From Straminergon stramineum (Eukaryota > Streptophyta > Bryopsida > Hypnales > Calliergonaceae): DNA of 64,000 nt. Numbering within the stretch: the stretch's first letter is position 1; each line of letters begins with the position of its first letter. Below the pieces are notes generated by a model. The model saw nothing but the letters and a program-made list of their open reading frames with translations, was not told the DNA's origin and searched no databases. Below, piece after piece: positions 24,233-40,279 of the stretch. The position numbers were made by a program, and so were the translations under genes. The stretch is taken from NCBI GenBank assembly GCA_963920665.1, contig OY987270.1, forward strand, positions 15,774,019 through 15,838,018. The letters are read 5' to 3'.

Positions 24233-27200
24233 CTAAATTTGTGCTGATGCCTGAATTAGAGGCTCCATCAGACCTTGCAAGGACTGCAAGTGATATTGAA
24301 GCTTCACCTCTGTTCCGACACGGTCCCTTAGAATTGATACCTGTCGAAAGTCATTACCATGTTAAAGCTAGATCGAAATTTTAGGACGCATAAGAGCTGG
24401 AGAGTCCAAATACATGCATTCCTCGTACCAGTTCTAGGACATCACAACATGGAAACGTAGGGATATCAGTGATGGAAAGTACTTACCAAATGTGATATTG
24501 ACGGCGACATACCAAGAGATTCCGAATACAAATCAAGAACTAAGTGAGTGACTGGAATCAGAAGCCTTGTCTGCTTCGGCATCACAATATATCTGATCAT
24601 CATCACAGGAAGCAAAGGGAATTCAGCAAAAAATAAAACAGACACGAGAGCAAGGAATCTGTGTACAAAAGTAACAACGCTAAGGATCAGAATAAACAGT
24701 ACTTGGAACACATGAATTCTCAGACTTTTGTTCCACCAAATCTTACTTGGAGAGAAATTCGAGCAGGGGTTCAAGAGAGGGCGCATCACGATTTGAAATA
24801 GCCTTCACCAGTCCACGGCGAGCCACCAACTCCTCCATCACACCTACGATAATCTGTACAGATTAAAAAGTGATTACTCGAGTCAATACTTAAGAGCTGC
24901 CTTTACAAGCTTGCTATGTTTCAAGTGTTCTGCAGAGTTGCGACGTACTGCCAAATGGCTGCTGGATGTTCTTACTACAAAAAGAACATTACGCTAGTGG
25001 TATGTCCAGATTGAGTTAGAAGGAAAGAGTAATAACCTTGGGATCTGAAGTTGACAGCGCCGCAGAGAGAGCTTCCCTGTACATGAACTTCCGCAGGAAC
25101 TTATCTCGAGCATTAACTTTTTGCCTTTGTGGTCGAACTAGTACGTGATCACCTTCCTGATTAGACATATATAAGTCCAGGTCAGTATATGTGACGTTCT
25201 CTGTGAGGGTACATCAACCTCAATTGCTATCACCCTTCATAGAAGACATGGATAATAAGCCTTTAACGAAACTGTAGATTATCCAGGATCGAACTTGAAC
25301 ACTATACAAACTACAGCTGAAACCATGAAAAGCAATCACCACAAGCTCTAATCACCCACGAATTTTGCACGTAAAACTAACATGCCACCAGCTACCGACA
25401 AAGGAAGATAAGCCTAGACATAGATATAATTGAATAAAAAGGATTCTTTGAAAACAAAGACTTCACAGAGAGAACCCATAGGTAACTGACCGTTGCGTTT
25501 TCTGAGCGACCTCGCAAAAAGTAGCGGAAATTATTTGGGCGTAATTGCCTTGCTTTCTTAGGCCTTGAAGTATCCAGTAAAGACTTCGGTTTCTCCTCCT
25601 TTGCCTTCGGTTTGGTTACTTTCCTCTTCCGGATGAAAAGCATCCCTGAGGCAGTCCCTACTGCCAAAGTTTGAGTTGATGCCGACAAACCCATGCTCAA
25701 GAGCGGATGTGGATACTTAGCAGCATGTGTGACCTAAAAAGTGTTGAATGTTTTCGATTTAGAACGAGCGCACGCACCTTGAAAGGATGGGAAATAAAAT
25801 AGTAACCCAGCAAGACAACAGCAAACTCAGGAAGGTGAGCCTAAAGATGCTCCCGAACTAGATATTCAGGCCTTCCACGGAACCTTGTGATTACAAAAGT
25901 AAAACCCATAAGCCTAGTCTCCAGAATTCCCAATGATATACTAACGAAGCAGGACTACGCTCGTTGCTCTTTGGTCGACATATAACTCACAAAAACTGAT
26001 CACACGACGAAGAGAGAGTAAGGGGAAAATACCTTAAAATTACTCAAATCAAAGACTCTAACATGGCCATCCAAAGAAGATGTCAAAAGTCTTGAACCAC
26101 CTTCCTCGACTGCGGAGTAGGAGTCACGAGGAGCAGTCATAGTGAGAGATGTCACAGTTTTCTGGTGATTGCCCAACGTTTGAATCTGCCTTCCTCCACC
26201 TACTATATCCCATATTTTTACTTCAGTGCCCCCAGCAGAAGCCAGCAAGCCTCCTGAAGGGAAGAAAAGCACATCTTCCAATGGCTTCCCATGCTGTATA
26301 GCCACATAAGAAAGAAAGAGAAACATCTCAACATAGATCGTAAAATTCCTAAGAGAATGTAAACTCATTTTTGCTCATTTTTGCAGACGGCCATCTTAAT
26401 TACGACTTATATGATAACTGGTAAAAGACCTGCAAATGTTCATTTACAAATGAAGTCAGGTATCATAAGATAAAATTCGAACCTCCAGTTGCAAGACACA
26501 TTTTGGGGTGCGTGTATCCCAAAGACGAACTGAATGATCATATGATCCAGTAGCCCTGCAGCACCAACCAATCTTGTTTAGAGCACAATAAGATTCCAAG
26601 AAGAACATAGTTCCATAACCAGGGACACAGTCAGAGATAAGAACCACATTCAATCAAAAATATACACAAACTAGAAATCGTACCAGAGGTCACTGCTTGA
26701 AGGGCTAGCAGCACCACACCGAACGTAATCGGTATGACCCTCCAAAGTTGACAAAGGTTCCTGAAACATGAATAGGAGAATAACATCAGAGAGGTTTCGG
26801 ATAAACAAACAGAGAGAAAGGTAAATATTTCATGCAATCAACCCATCCATACCGGTAGAAAGGACGCCGACATCCCGTGTTTATACATCGCTTCCAGTCC
26901 TCGGTGCATCAAATATCCACATCCAATACTAATTTATGTCTAGCGGAAATCACTGGGGTAGAACAATCTAATGACACTGCCTAGAGAAAGAAGACATACC
27001 GAAGTGGCAACATCCCACCACCGCACGGTGCGGTCATCACCTGCCGACAGAATGTGTAGCTTGTCCTGGGGAGCATACCGAACCCAGTGGACCGCCCTAC
27101 ACAGACCAAAGGATACTCAGCTTTGTCTGAAGAAATTTGCAGCTGAGCAACTTGAGGCACCAAATATGTTTGCTTTCCCATTGAAAGCATAGACTTTCTA

Positions 27201-28673
27201 CTACAAAGATTTTAAAAATATACCTCATTTTGTCCTCTCCCTTTTCCTTTCATTCTTCAACCTAGTACTATAAAACTAACACTGACAAATTGGCATCACC
27301 GGTTGAGGGCTGGCCAGTACAATGACTAACAACCAAATCCTTAGTCGTGATTGCTGTACATCATACGCTAAAACGATACTAGCATCTTCTACAACCATCA
27401 TGAACAAATGCTCGAAAATTTTCATGCTAAAGCTGGAAACACCAAACACACTAGAGTGAAAGAAATTTGCAAATCACGCACCCTTTGTGCCCCTTCAGCT
27501 GTCGCAGAATTTGACGGCTGCCCAAATCGAATACCTGCGATTCCATAACTCGTTTCACTAATCTCAAAAGGTAAAATGCTCTAAAACAGCACACGCTCTA
27601 AAAGGGTGCCCTAGTCAAATCCAACGTATGGTGTGATAACGAATTCCTCAATATGCAGATGTTCTACATTTAAGGGAATGGGACACCTTATAAACACCGT
27701 GTTTGTAGGCTTTGAAAAATCATTACTAAGTCCAGAAGAATCCAAAAATAAATAAAGCAATTTGGGTAGGATGCGGCTTCCATTCTCTTTCCATGAAAAT
27801 TTACTGGAAAATGTCCAGACTCCCATAATTGCGGTAACTGGTAAACGGTCGCACTCAGCACCTTCTAATTCACCTCATTCTAAGTATTCATGTCACCACA
27901 GCAGAGAATTTCCGATTTTATTCTAATTTTTGAGCCGGGGTTACCCTCTGCCAGTTACTATTTAGTCAGAATGACTAGTATCACGACAGACTTAAATACC
28001 TGAACAATTCCTGTTTCGCCACCGGCTGCAAGGAGCTGGCCATCTGATCGGAAGGTTCCCGAGTATGCCTACAGAAAAAGAAATCAACGATTGCAAATTA
28101 ACCTCATGCCAGTAACACGAACCCTAAACCTCCAAAAAATACCAGTCGTTCCTTGCAAAATATGCACAAATCGAAAACTGTATTCTAATGCAAAAATCCA
28201 GAAAATTACTAAGCAAACAGATTGCTCTACTTCCTAAGAACTACCAATGCGATTCTAAGAGAAAACACGACACGTTCAGACACTCACCACATCAGAGAAC
28301 CGTGAAATTGTCTTCTTCACCTCTCCCGTTATTCCATCATAGATAGTAACCTGAAATAGACCAAATCATCCACACAATAATTAGAACACCACAAGCCATT
28401 GAACGAAACGACTAAAATTGCGAATGGTGACACGAAATCGTACAAGAGTGAAAATATGAATGGTTTCCAAAATCGTACTCTAGTAGACGATGAAACCGCA
28501 AAATCTTGGTGATCGACTGGAGAGAAATCGATCGACGTGACAGCTGCAATGTGTTGAGGCGTGCTCAGAAGCTTGAAGGCTTTCCAGTAGCGGGCATCAG
28601 CAGTGAGCGGGTTTTTAGAAGCCGGATACGCCTTGGCTTTCACGGGCACGTAATCTTTCCGACCCCCATCCAT
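24233..28673 (-). CDS. UTP15: UTP15 homolog, SSU processome WD40 protein
   Basis: Thirteen exons on the minus strand: 28479-28673, 28288-28350, 28000-28068, 27482-27534, 27000-27096, 26684-26760, 26483-26555, 26033-26293, 25491-25733, 25037-25156, 24747-24853, 24487-24592, 24233-24340; 523 aa, close to the 518 aa of human UTP15. The N-terminus (WKAFKLLSTPQHIAAVTSIDFSP split by residue) is the UTP15 opening. WD repeats run from about 40 to 310: GHKGAVHWVRY (124-134), AGDDRTVRWWD, TGSYDHSVRLWD (187-198), FPSGGLLASAGG and TSSLDGHVRVFD. A basic patch FIRKRKVTKPK starts at about 329. The C-terminal Utp15 helical domain (about 378-520) holds KFLRKFMYREALSAAL and VMEELVARRGLVKA. The protein acts in the nucleolus in the t-UTP/UTPA part of the U3 snoRNP processome, needed for pre-18S rRNA processing. 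All phases agree across 12 introns. Confidence 0.95.
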
Positions 28674-28803
28674 TGCAAATCCTTTACTGAAGCAAAAAAA
28701 TTCTCTCCACTGAAAATTCTCACAACGAGCGCAATTCGTGTTGCGCCATCGCGGACGGAGCTCGACAGCAAAAATCTCAGGGACCTCGTGTGTCGCGGTA
28801 ATT

Positions 28804-28817
28804 AGGGTTTAGGGTTT
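28804..28817 (-). promoter_or_regulatory. Telo-box pair upstream of UTP15
   Basis: Plus-strand AGGGTTTAGGGTTT (minus AAACCCTAAACCCT) lies 131 bases upstream of the UTP15 start codon, with a further AAACCCTA on the plus strand near 28890. Telo-boxes are established promoter elements of plant ribosomal-protein and ribosome-biogenesis genes. The placement fits co-regulation of UTP15 with that set. Confidence 0.6.
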
Positions 28818-28914
28818 AAGGCTTAGGGCACGGACTGCGAATCTTGTTCACACGGCGGGGATGAAGCATAGGCTAAACTGGCCGGGGTTAAACCCTAAAT
28901 CATTGAACTGGATT

Positions 28915-29310
28915 AACCACTAAATGTCCAGAGTCTTCTCCAGAATTGACAATTTGAGAAAAATCAGTATAAAGTGCTATTTGGAAGAATTTTTGTTGAA
29001 TTTTTGTTCAATTTAAAGTTGTGGACTTTGAGTTTCAGATTCCATCTATATGCTTAGATTCACCAATGCTATCATCAATATTTTTTTATAATTTTTAAAA
29101 GGGAAATTTCTAAATTCCTTCTAAATTTGATTTCAAGCAAAATATTATCATTATTTGAGTAAAATTTGTTGAAATGGATTTGAAATGAGGTTCTTATGAC
29201 ATGATGATTTTTTGAAATTTTTGTGTTCTTAAAACCTATGACTTCATTTTGGCACATCCAATTTTGAACTAGAGTCAATGCAATTTTGGCTTGGTCTACC
29301 ACTTGACATA
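28915..29310 (-). repeat. Dispersed repeat family R2, copy 2
   Basis: Reverse complement of 13968-14365, with the same two ends. The copy ends about 240 bases upstream of the UTP15 start codon and carries the counterpart of the CQVVDQAKIALTLVQNW reading on the minus strand. Its proximity means the UTP15 promoter is short or includes repeat-derived DNA. Confidence 0.75.
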
Positions 29311-32300
29311 CTTGCACATTCGTAAATTTAGAAAAATAATGTACGCTAGTAACACCAAATCCAACCATTAGATAGGACAACAACTTCATAAAGTATCTCT
29401 ACAAATAAGGATGACTTTCATCCAAATAGTAATGATGATGAAACTTAGGTTTCAATCTTTTTAATGTCTAGAAAGTGGATGTCGGAGCACTTAGGGGTTA
29501 TCCCTTTGTCGTCTAAGTGTGTCCTCCTCAAAAATATTCAACATTTCTACTTATATTTTTGTATAGATATGTTACTTGTTTCAATTTTATCAAATAGGTC
29601 ATAAGGGAAGGTTGTCTTTTAAACAATTAAGTATTACTTTGGATGAATGAGAAGTCATTTGGGAAATGTGCTTGCAAGCACTTTATTCATCATTCAAATT
29701 TTGGACTTTGGAGTATTTAGGAATTAACTTGGAAGTGTTCTTGGTAGGTATGAAGAGCAATATAGATTTGACACTTTTTTTAAACAAATTACAAGCTACT
29801 AATAATCTAGATATAAGATCTTTATTTTTTGCATTTTTATTTCTTCTTCTCATTTCAACATGAATTGCTTCAAAATCTAATATGAAAATCATGAAAAATT
29901 GAATGACCATACAATTAGATTGCTAAAGAATAATTAGAAATAATTTTTTCAATATATTTGGATTTACTTCATATGATATTAGTACTTGCCAGAGAAGACT
30001 CTTGAAGACATTTGTAATCTAATAGTGGAGACTAGGATTCTTAGAGATAAATCATTAAACACATGAATCCTTTTTTTGAAATTTTGTATATTTTTTCTTA
30101 GATTTTAGCACAAAGACATTATGAACTTCAATAACCAAATATATTCTTAACAATAGTAACATCACATTGGTTGTAAAGAAACACTATCTTTAAAAGATTT
30201 AAGTATCGTTTTGGATGGATGAAAGGATATTGAGTCAAAGTAATGGTGTGAAGCACTCTATTCTTTATTCAAAATATGCTTAAGAGTGCTTAGGGGTTAA
30301 TTTCAATTTAGGGACTTTAAAAGCATTGAATAGAAATTAGTTGAATTGGATGAAATGAAAAACTTCTACAAAAGTATCAAGATGTTTTCAACCAATTATC
30401 ACTTGTTATTTTGATTGAGATTTCAAATTTTGTAAATTTGGAGGCTCAAGAAAACTTAGGTGTGAAAACAAAGCTTGCAAAGTGGAGTAAATTTTTTATT
30501 TTCAAGATTGCTCAAACTTTTGACAGTGTGGCTTTGTCGGGCTTTCAAGCCAAATAACTCAAATTTTGTTTGCAAGGAATATTTAAAGACTTCATATTTA
30601 AGTAAAGCTTTAGGTCCAAAAGAAGTATGCACATTTTCAAAGGAAAATGATGTTGCGCTATGCTTGCCCAATTTCAGGCCCAAAACAAAACAAAATGCAT
30701 AATTTCTTTTTCAACTATTGGATTGTCATAAAAATGACATTCTCTAGATGAGTCTCTGTGTTTCCCTACTCTCAAAAAGAATAGGAGGAAAATTAACGCA
30801 AATATGATACCTCATTTTATATGTCCAAATTTCTCAAATTCCATTTTGGCTTACACATAGCTTTAGGGATTAAAATTTTAAACATAATCAAATCGTCTAC
30901 ACTTTTGCTATTTGCTCATTTATTTAACAATTTCATCAAATAAGGTTAAATAAACATCTTGAATAGAAGTGATGCAAATAATTATTATTAAATACATTTA
31001 TTTTTAACCTCAAATCATTTTTGGAAATTGAAAAATCTTTCAAAATTTGAGTATTATCGAAATTGAAATTTGATTCAACTAGTTTGTTTCTAAATTTTAA
31101 ATTTCAATTATGTATCTTTTAAAGAGTGAATGTCACTTTTGAGGGTACAGTATAGTGAGGGATCAATATACATTTATAAAATAAGTGAGTAAATTATTAA
31201 ATATTTTTTCACTACCCTCTAATCTATATTGAACATGCTAGATTATAATTTATATAGGATTAACAACCATATCTCATAACCTATGATGATATTGAAAATG
31301 ATTATTTCATTTTTTGAGATTGGTTGAATCAATTATGTGTGTTATAAACTCTAGTCTTTGCACACAAAATTTGAAACTATACATGCATCATATGGCTTCA
31401 ATATATAAATAGAATGCATTGTCATATTCAACAAATTAATATTTCAAATGCAAGGGAATTAAGATGTAACAATGGGCCATTGCAACCAATATTCGAAGAT
31501 ATCTTATAATGCAATTCCAAAAAATATTCAAATATCGTGAGAACTAACATCATTTGCATGTTTGTCAAATTATAAATGTTTTAAATTCTAGAAATGTCAA
31601 CTTTTATCAATTTTTATGCATAACAATTTGAGATGGTGTATACCAACTCGCCAATGGTCAAAAGGTCTTTTTGATTTCAAAGAAAAAATTGATAAAATAT
31701 AAAGTAATTCCAAATTACAGTGCACAAAACCAAGTTTTAAACATGGCTCACTTTGAAATTTTGATTTTTTTGAATTACAACTAATTTTTTCTTCAAACTT
31801 CCATAATAATGTGTTTTATGTTGCATACTCCTAGAACTTTTCTACGTCTTCTTTTGGACTTTTACCCATTGATGCTTATAGTATGGTTGTTTGAATGTAA
31901 AAGTTTCAAGTCCATATTCAATTTTGTTTGTCACTATAAACATGAATTTTAGAAATTATAGATGTTGTTAAGTTTAGTAAAAATATTTATTTATATTTTT
32001 CAAATCATTTTATAATTGTTTCAATTTGAAATTATTTTTCTAGTTATTGAATTTTGCTAAAATAGGCTAAATATATATAGTTATGATCATGACATAATAT
32101 GAATCACAAGATTTTTATTAGCTATACTATATCCAAAATATGAAAACTTTTCATATATTGTGAATTTTTTTCTCAAAAAAAACAAAAACTTTGGTTGATT
32201 TTTTTATATGTAGTATAGTTACATTTGTAGGAAACCATCAACATTTTATAGTAGGTAACTTCCTTGAATGTGCATTCAACAATATTCATCACCATCTACT

Positions 32301-33790
32301 AGTACTTGAAAGTTTATAGTTAGATTGAAATTGACTTAGTAAGGAATGCATGCTAAATTTATACACTAGAACTATTTTAAAGTAATAGGGCCTAGATTGC
32401 CTACCAATATTACAATAGAGAAGTTTATTAATTTGGAGAAGGTCTATGCATTCAATAATTTGCAATCTTTGTAGAAATGATTTTGCCAAAGTTGTATAGG
32501 TGGCACATCTTGAGGAAAAAAAGGACTTCATCATAACTAAGAAGCTTGTTCAAAACACAATTTAAAAATTTGTTTTAGCTATTTTTAGTAAGGTTTAGGT
32601 CCAACACAATTTCCTTTGTTGGTTTTCATTTAGTGCTACCACTTATTATATTTTCCAAGTTGAGACCACAAGATATAATTATGTTTGAGAGGGTTATTGG
32701 CTTACAAAGTATCAACTTAGAGAGTTCTATTGTATTGCACTTGGCATTACAGGGTTAATAAATTATCTAATTACTTTATTTTATATTTTGAAAGAAGAGA
32801 TTCTCGATTCTCACTTAGCATGAATTTCTGAATGACCTATAAACTATCAAAGTGCAAAAAAATGGGGTCCAAAAATTGACCTTAGGCTTTCAAAAATAGA
32901 CATTGTATTGTACATTTTAGGCAAAAATTTGCAAAGGGGGCCCATAGAAATTGGTTACAATTTGGCATGTTTAATTTAAGATTTATGCCAAAATCATTTT
33001 TCGAAGTTTTGCATATTTTTGAATACATATCATAATTATATGAATAGATTATTTATGTCAATTTTTTTTATCAAATTGATCACAAAACCAAGGATGTTTT
33101 TAAACATTCAAGCATTACCTTGAATAAATGAAAAGTAATTTGGAAGAAACAACATAAATAAGTATGAACTTTGGTCTAATGTAAGCTGGCATGGATTAAA
33201 AATTTGTTCATTCAAGACTCTATACCATAACATTGCAAAACCAACACATTCTTCCCTCCTAGAGCTCAAGGGATGGTGGGTCATACTTCCCTTGAATACT
33301 TGGATGGAACTTTAGCTATATTTCTAAAAAGATTTAGAAGAAAATGAGGCTCAAATCATGAGACTTCTACAATGACTTCAACAATGTCACTTTGATAATA
33401 ATTGCCCGCCATTGGTGGGGAGCAAAGGAACCCCTTTAGCGTTGATAAATGATGTTATGACAAGGCAAAGGCAGAAAACAATGTGAACATTGTCATATAA
33501 CCATGCAATAGTCCTCCCCATGTTGGATAGGTATTATTCTTGCTAGATATTTGCAAGGGACTTGTGTGTTAATTCAAGGATTAGGGTTAGTTGGAGAGCC
33601 ATACAAGACAATTTTATTTACTTGAAGGGGTTGCTTTTCAAGGATGCAAAAGGGCCCCTTGCCTCATTGGTAAACAATATTGTACTTTGTTCAAAAATCA
33701 TATTTTGTAAAGACTTCAAGAGTTAACTCCAAAAAGATCACTAGGGATGGCCACTGTGAAAATCAAGCTTTTCAGTATTCTGTGAATCAT
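29311..33790. other. AT-rich spacer without recognisable genes
   Basis: About 4.5 kb of AT-rich DNA. Frames up to about 80 codons occur on both strands, often as mirrored overlaps (for example 30456-30702), and none has a recognisable domain. No element ends, RNA gene or strong repeat was identified. Confidence 0.5.
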
Positions 33791-33890
33791 TTGCTTAAAA
33801 AAAACCAAGAGCACTCATTGGAAGTCAAACTATTGCAAGACCTTCCCTTTTCACATGAAATTCCAAGGATGAACATTTGCACTTCTATCA
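33776..33890 (+). repeat. Dispersed repeat family R3, copy 1
   Basis: Contains AGCACTCATTGGA, TCAAACTA-T, GCAAGAC and ATTCCAAGGATGA in the same order and strand as 55686-55775. The copies differ by small indels. No coding role can be assigned. Confidence 0.6.
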
Positions 33891-33969
33891 TATAGAGAGA
33901 AGGCCTGGGAGAATTGACCCCCTCACTCATCCCCCCTAAGTCATTCCAGGGGGGTATGTAAAAAAAAAA

Positions 33970-34390
33970 AGACCCCCTATTTTGTGCTTCATTGATTTAG
34001 TTTCAGCACCTCTCCTAGCTAATTCCGGGCCTCTGATTGCAAATATGAATTCAAATTTTGCAAATTTTTTCATGCATAGCAATTAAAAGATTTCAAGTTT
34101 TCCCTTGGGTACAAGCGAGGGGGTCAATCCACCCCAGCCCCTTTTAGACGCAGGACACTAAATCGTGCAAATGAAGTGGGCCCTACAGGGACATTTTGTA
34201 TTTTACTTTGGGATAAAAGTAAAACCTACCCCCTATTTTGAGCCGTGCCTAGGATATGTTCTAGGCCTCTCCAACCAAATTTGGGGTCTATGATTGCAAA
34301 TATGAATTCGGAATTTGCAAAAAAAATAATGTGCAAAAAATAAAAGATTCCTGCGTTTTCCCCATGGTAAATCTAGCCCCTACGGGGCCC
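33970..34390 (+). repeat. Diverged direct repeat, two units
   Basis: Two units share ACCCCCTATTTTG, GGCCTCT, TATGATTGCAAATATGAATTC (second unit; TCTGATTGCAAATATG in the first), TTTGCAAA and AAAAGATT followed by GTTTTCCC. They span about 33970-34130 and 34227-34370. The second unit lies inside the inverted-repeat element 34152-34416, so part of the unit was duplicated with or before that element. Confidence 0.6.
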
Positions 34391-34416
34391 ACTTCTTTTG
34401 CAGGATTTAGTGTCCT
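34152..34416. mobile_element. Small inverted-repeat (MITE-like) element
   Basis: Left arm 34152-34183 (AGGACACTAAATCGTGCAAA onward to GGGCCC) pairs with right arm 34385-34416 (GGGCCCACTTC onward to GATTTAGTGTCCT) with about 28 of 32 bases matching. The 265 bp element has no coding capacity. No clean target-site duplication flanks it, so it is called MITE-like on structure only. Confidence 0.55.
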
Positions 34417-34419
34417 CCC

Positions 34420-35044
34420 TTCTAGACTGTCACTACTGTAAGTTTTTCCTTATTTTCTTTGTCGTCATTTTCACTGAGAACCTCAAATGAGTAAACTCCG
34501 TGGCAATTCCCCCAATGCCAGATGTTTCCCATTCTCCTACACAACAACACTTTTCCATCATCAAAAGAACGGAAGACCTCCCTTCCTCCACCAAGGACTC
34601 AACCCCACTCAACCGCTCATCAAAATGGCCCCATTGGCCACACGGCAAGCATGGACACGCCAACCCCAACACTTCCAACTGAAGTCTCCAACACTCCCTT
34701 TTTCCGTGTGTGGACGCACAAGCAGCCTCGTTCCTCAAGGCACAGCCAAATGAACCCCGGAACCGCAAGATCCCCATCCAACGGCTGCGTTGACGAGACG
34801 TGGCGCTTCCTGAGCGGCCCACGACGCCGAAACCCCATCCGCAAACAGGAAGGATGCAGCAACCGCAATTCCCTTTCCCTCCCCCCGTGAAGGTGGTCCA
34901 TCAATCCACCGAATGGATCTAAGACAAGGCACTGGATGAATCTACAAGGCACTTCATTTTCTTGTGCAAGTTCAGGTTCGGGGAGTTGCCATATCCGGTG
35001 CAATTTGATCCAGAGGGTGTGACGCAGCCCATTGAAGCTTCCAG
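34420..35044 (+). promoter_or_regulatory. GC-richer upstream region of FtsH gene
   Basis: The composition switches sharply from AT-rich to C-rich on the plus strand. Several overlapping frames exist on both strands (up to 129 codons) but none resembles a family. The position directly upstream of the FtsH gene fits its promoter and first noncoding exon. No TATA box or start site could be fixed. Confidence 0.4.
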
Positions 35045-35855
35045 GTTTGAATCTTTGTCTGGTTTGGTTGTGGAGTTATCCGAACTTAATTTGTTTCGTT
35101 GTTGTAATGGAGTAACTGGGCTTTGGATCTGTTTGGTGGTGGTGGGACTTAAACTTGGTGGGTTTGGGTGCATTGAACTGGAATATCTGTGCATTTTGGA
35201 TTCCAAATTTGAGGGCCAGGTTTGAAATTTGCGGAGTCTTGGTTGTTGGGTTATCGTGTTTTGGTTCGTTTTTTTCCCATGGGGTTCTCGGTTTAGGATC
35301 TGTTTATGTGGGTGTGGTTTTAATTTGGTGAGTTTTGGTGCATTGGAGCTGGAATGTCTGTGCATTTTAGCTTCCGAAGAGTTTGAGGTTTGATTCTAGC
35401 TGATTTCGTTGTTGAGTTATCGTGGTCTGGTCCGATTTTTCCATGGGGTTCTCGGTTTTGTATCTGTTTCTGTGGGTGTGGTTTTAATTTGGTGGGTATT
35501 GGTGTATTGAACTGGAATGTCTGTGAAGTAGAGCTTCCAAATTTGGTATTCAGGTTTGAAACTTCTTGGTTTGTTGTTGGGTTATCGTTATTTTTGTATC
35601 GTTTTTTTCCGTGGAGTTTTCGGTTATGAGTCTGTTTTTGTGGGTGTAGCTTTAATGTGGTAGGGTTTGGTGCATTGCGCCGGGCATTAGGGCTTCCGGA
35701 TCTAGAGATTGGATTGCTGGGCTCTCTTCGCGTGTCTCTCGCAATTTGTATCATTTTCCGGGTGCAGTTGTCGATTTCGGAACCGCTTTGGAGGGTTTTG
35801 TGTTGATATGTTGGGTTTTGGTCTATTGAGCGCTGAACTGTCTGTCTAGGTTTGT
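35045..35855 (+). repeat. Five-unit tandem repeat (about 150-175 bp) in FtsH leader
   Basis: Units start near 35045, 35221, 35388, 35551 and 35706. Recurring landmarks are GTTTGA at the start, GTTGTTG-GTTATCG, CCATGGGGTTCTCGGTTT, TCTGTTT-TGTGGGTGTGG, TTTAATTTGGTGGG, GGTGCATTGAACTGGAATGTCTGTG and GCTTCC (each given in part). Units 2 and 3 are most alike; unit 5 is the most diverged. The T/G-rich character and a good acceptor at its 3' end (TTGGCATGCAG, ending 35910) suggest it is the body of a 5' UTR intron. Confidence 0.8.
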
Positions 35856-39244
<3,389 letters not shown>

Positions 39245-40279
39245 TCACGTGAATTTTGTTGTTGTAAGATTTGTAGAGAATTGCTGCAGGGCTTTGTTCC
39301 ATATTGTCTGGAGTTCGGATTTATTGCTAGTTTTGAGTGTCATATCGGCTGTACACTACTGTTAGAAATGAACAGGCTGCTGGCCAGGCTGTGATAACAC
39401 TTGGCGTTTCTTATGTAACTCAATTCATGCCTTCAACGCTATTCCTGATCTCGAAGTTTGATCTCGAATCTTTGACTCCTAAGAGACTGAAGCCTGATCC
39501 TCCTCTTTGTTGATTTTGTCCATGACTGTGGAGTTATCCTAGAAGACTGACCCTTGATTTCTCCTTGTATTTCTTCTTTCACCTGCTAGAATTTGTCTTT
39601 GAAAATGCAATGTAATTCTCGCTACAATACTTGAGTAGTTGCACTCTTTTGAAGTCAATTACAATCAATATTTGAGTGAGACAAATGCCATGCAATGAAA
39701 AACTTTTGCACTAGTGTACGTACTTTTGTGAACTTTTGTGAGTATATTGGGGGAATATCAAATGGACTATAGTAGGGTGATCCCTAGCGAGCTTTGGGTC
39801 CCTACCAATCAATGCTGTTGTGTAATAGTTCCCTGGATGTGTATTCGCCTGGTAGTGACCAATCAACCATGTGGCGTGGCGTGGAACAATCTCTAAAATC
39901 TTTAGCTCTCTGTATTTAACGTCTTGAGTTGGAAAAGATTTTTCCTACTTGTACAATCTATACTAGGTGTTAGAGGACATGTAGGGTCAACCTTTTTTAA
40001 TCTAAATTTTATAATTCTCACCCTATTATATCCTAATTATTCTTTGAAAATTATACTTGCCTACTCTATCTTAAACTAATTATAATAAATGTTTTACCAA
40101 ATCTATCACTAAGCAAAAAAATAAATTTATATTTGTATATTATACATTGAAATTAAATAATGTACCTTATATAAATGTTGATGTTAATATAGAATTCTAT
40201 GAGATTGTAATAATATAACGTTCCTTGCAAAAATGACATTAAAGAAATATTTGGTATTGAAGAAATGAAGGAGATAATT
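39245..40279. other. 3' flank of FtsH gene and AT-rich spacer
   Basis: The first 400 bases keep balanced composition and are probably 3' UTR. After about 39900 the sequence becomes AT-rich. No coding or RNA gene seen. Confidence 0.4.

Noticed and set aside
34919..35754. Minus-strand frames of 144 and 148 codons rich in Pro, Asn and Lys
   Set aside because: They are produced by the FtsH leader tandem repeat read in antisense; the repeated peptide (PHPQKQ-like) only mirrors the DNA repeat.
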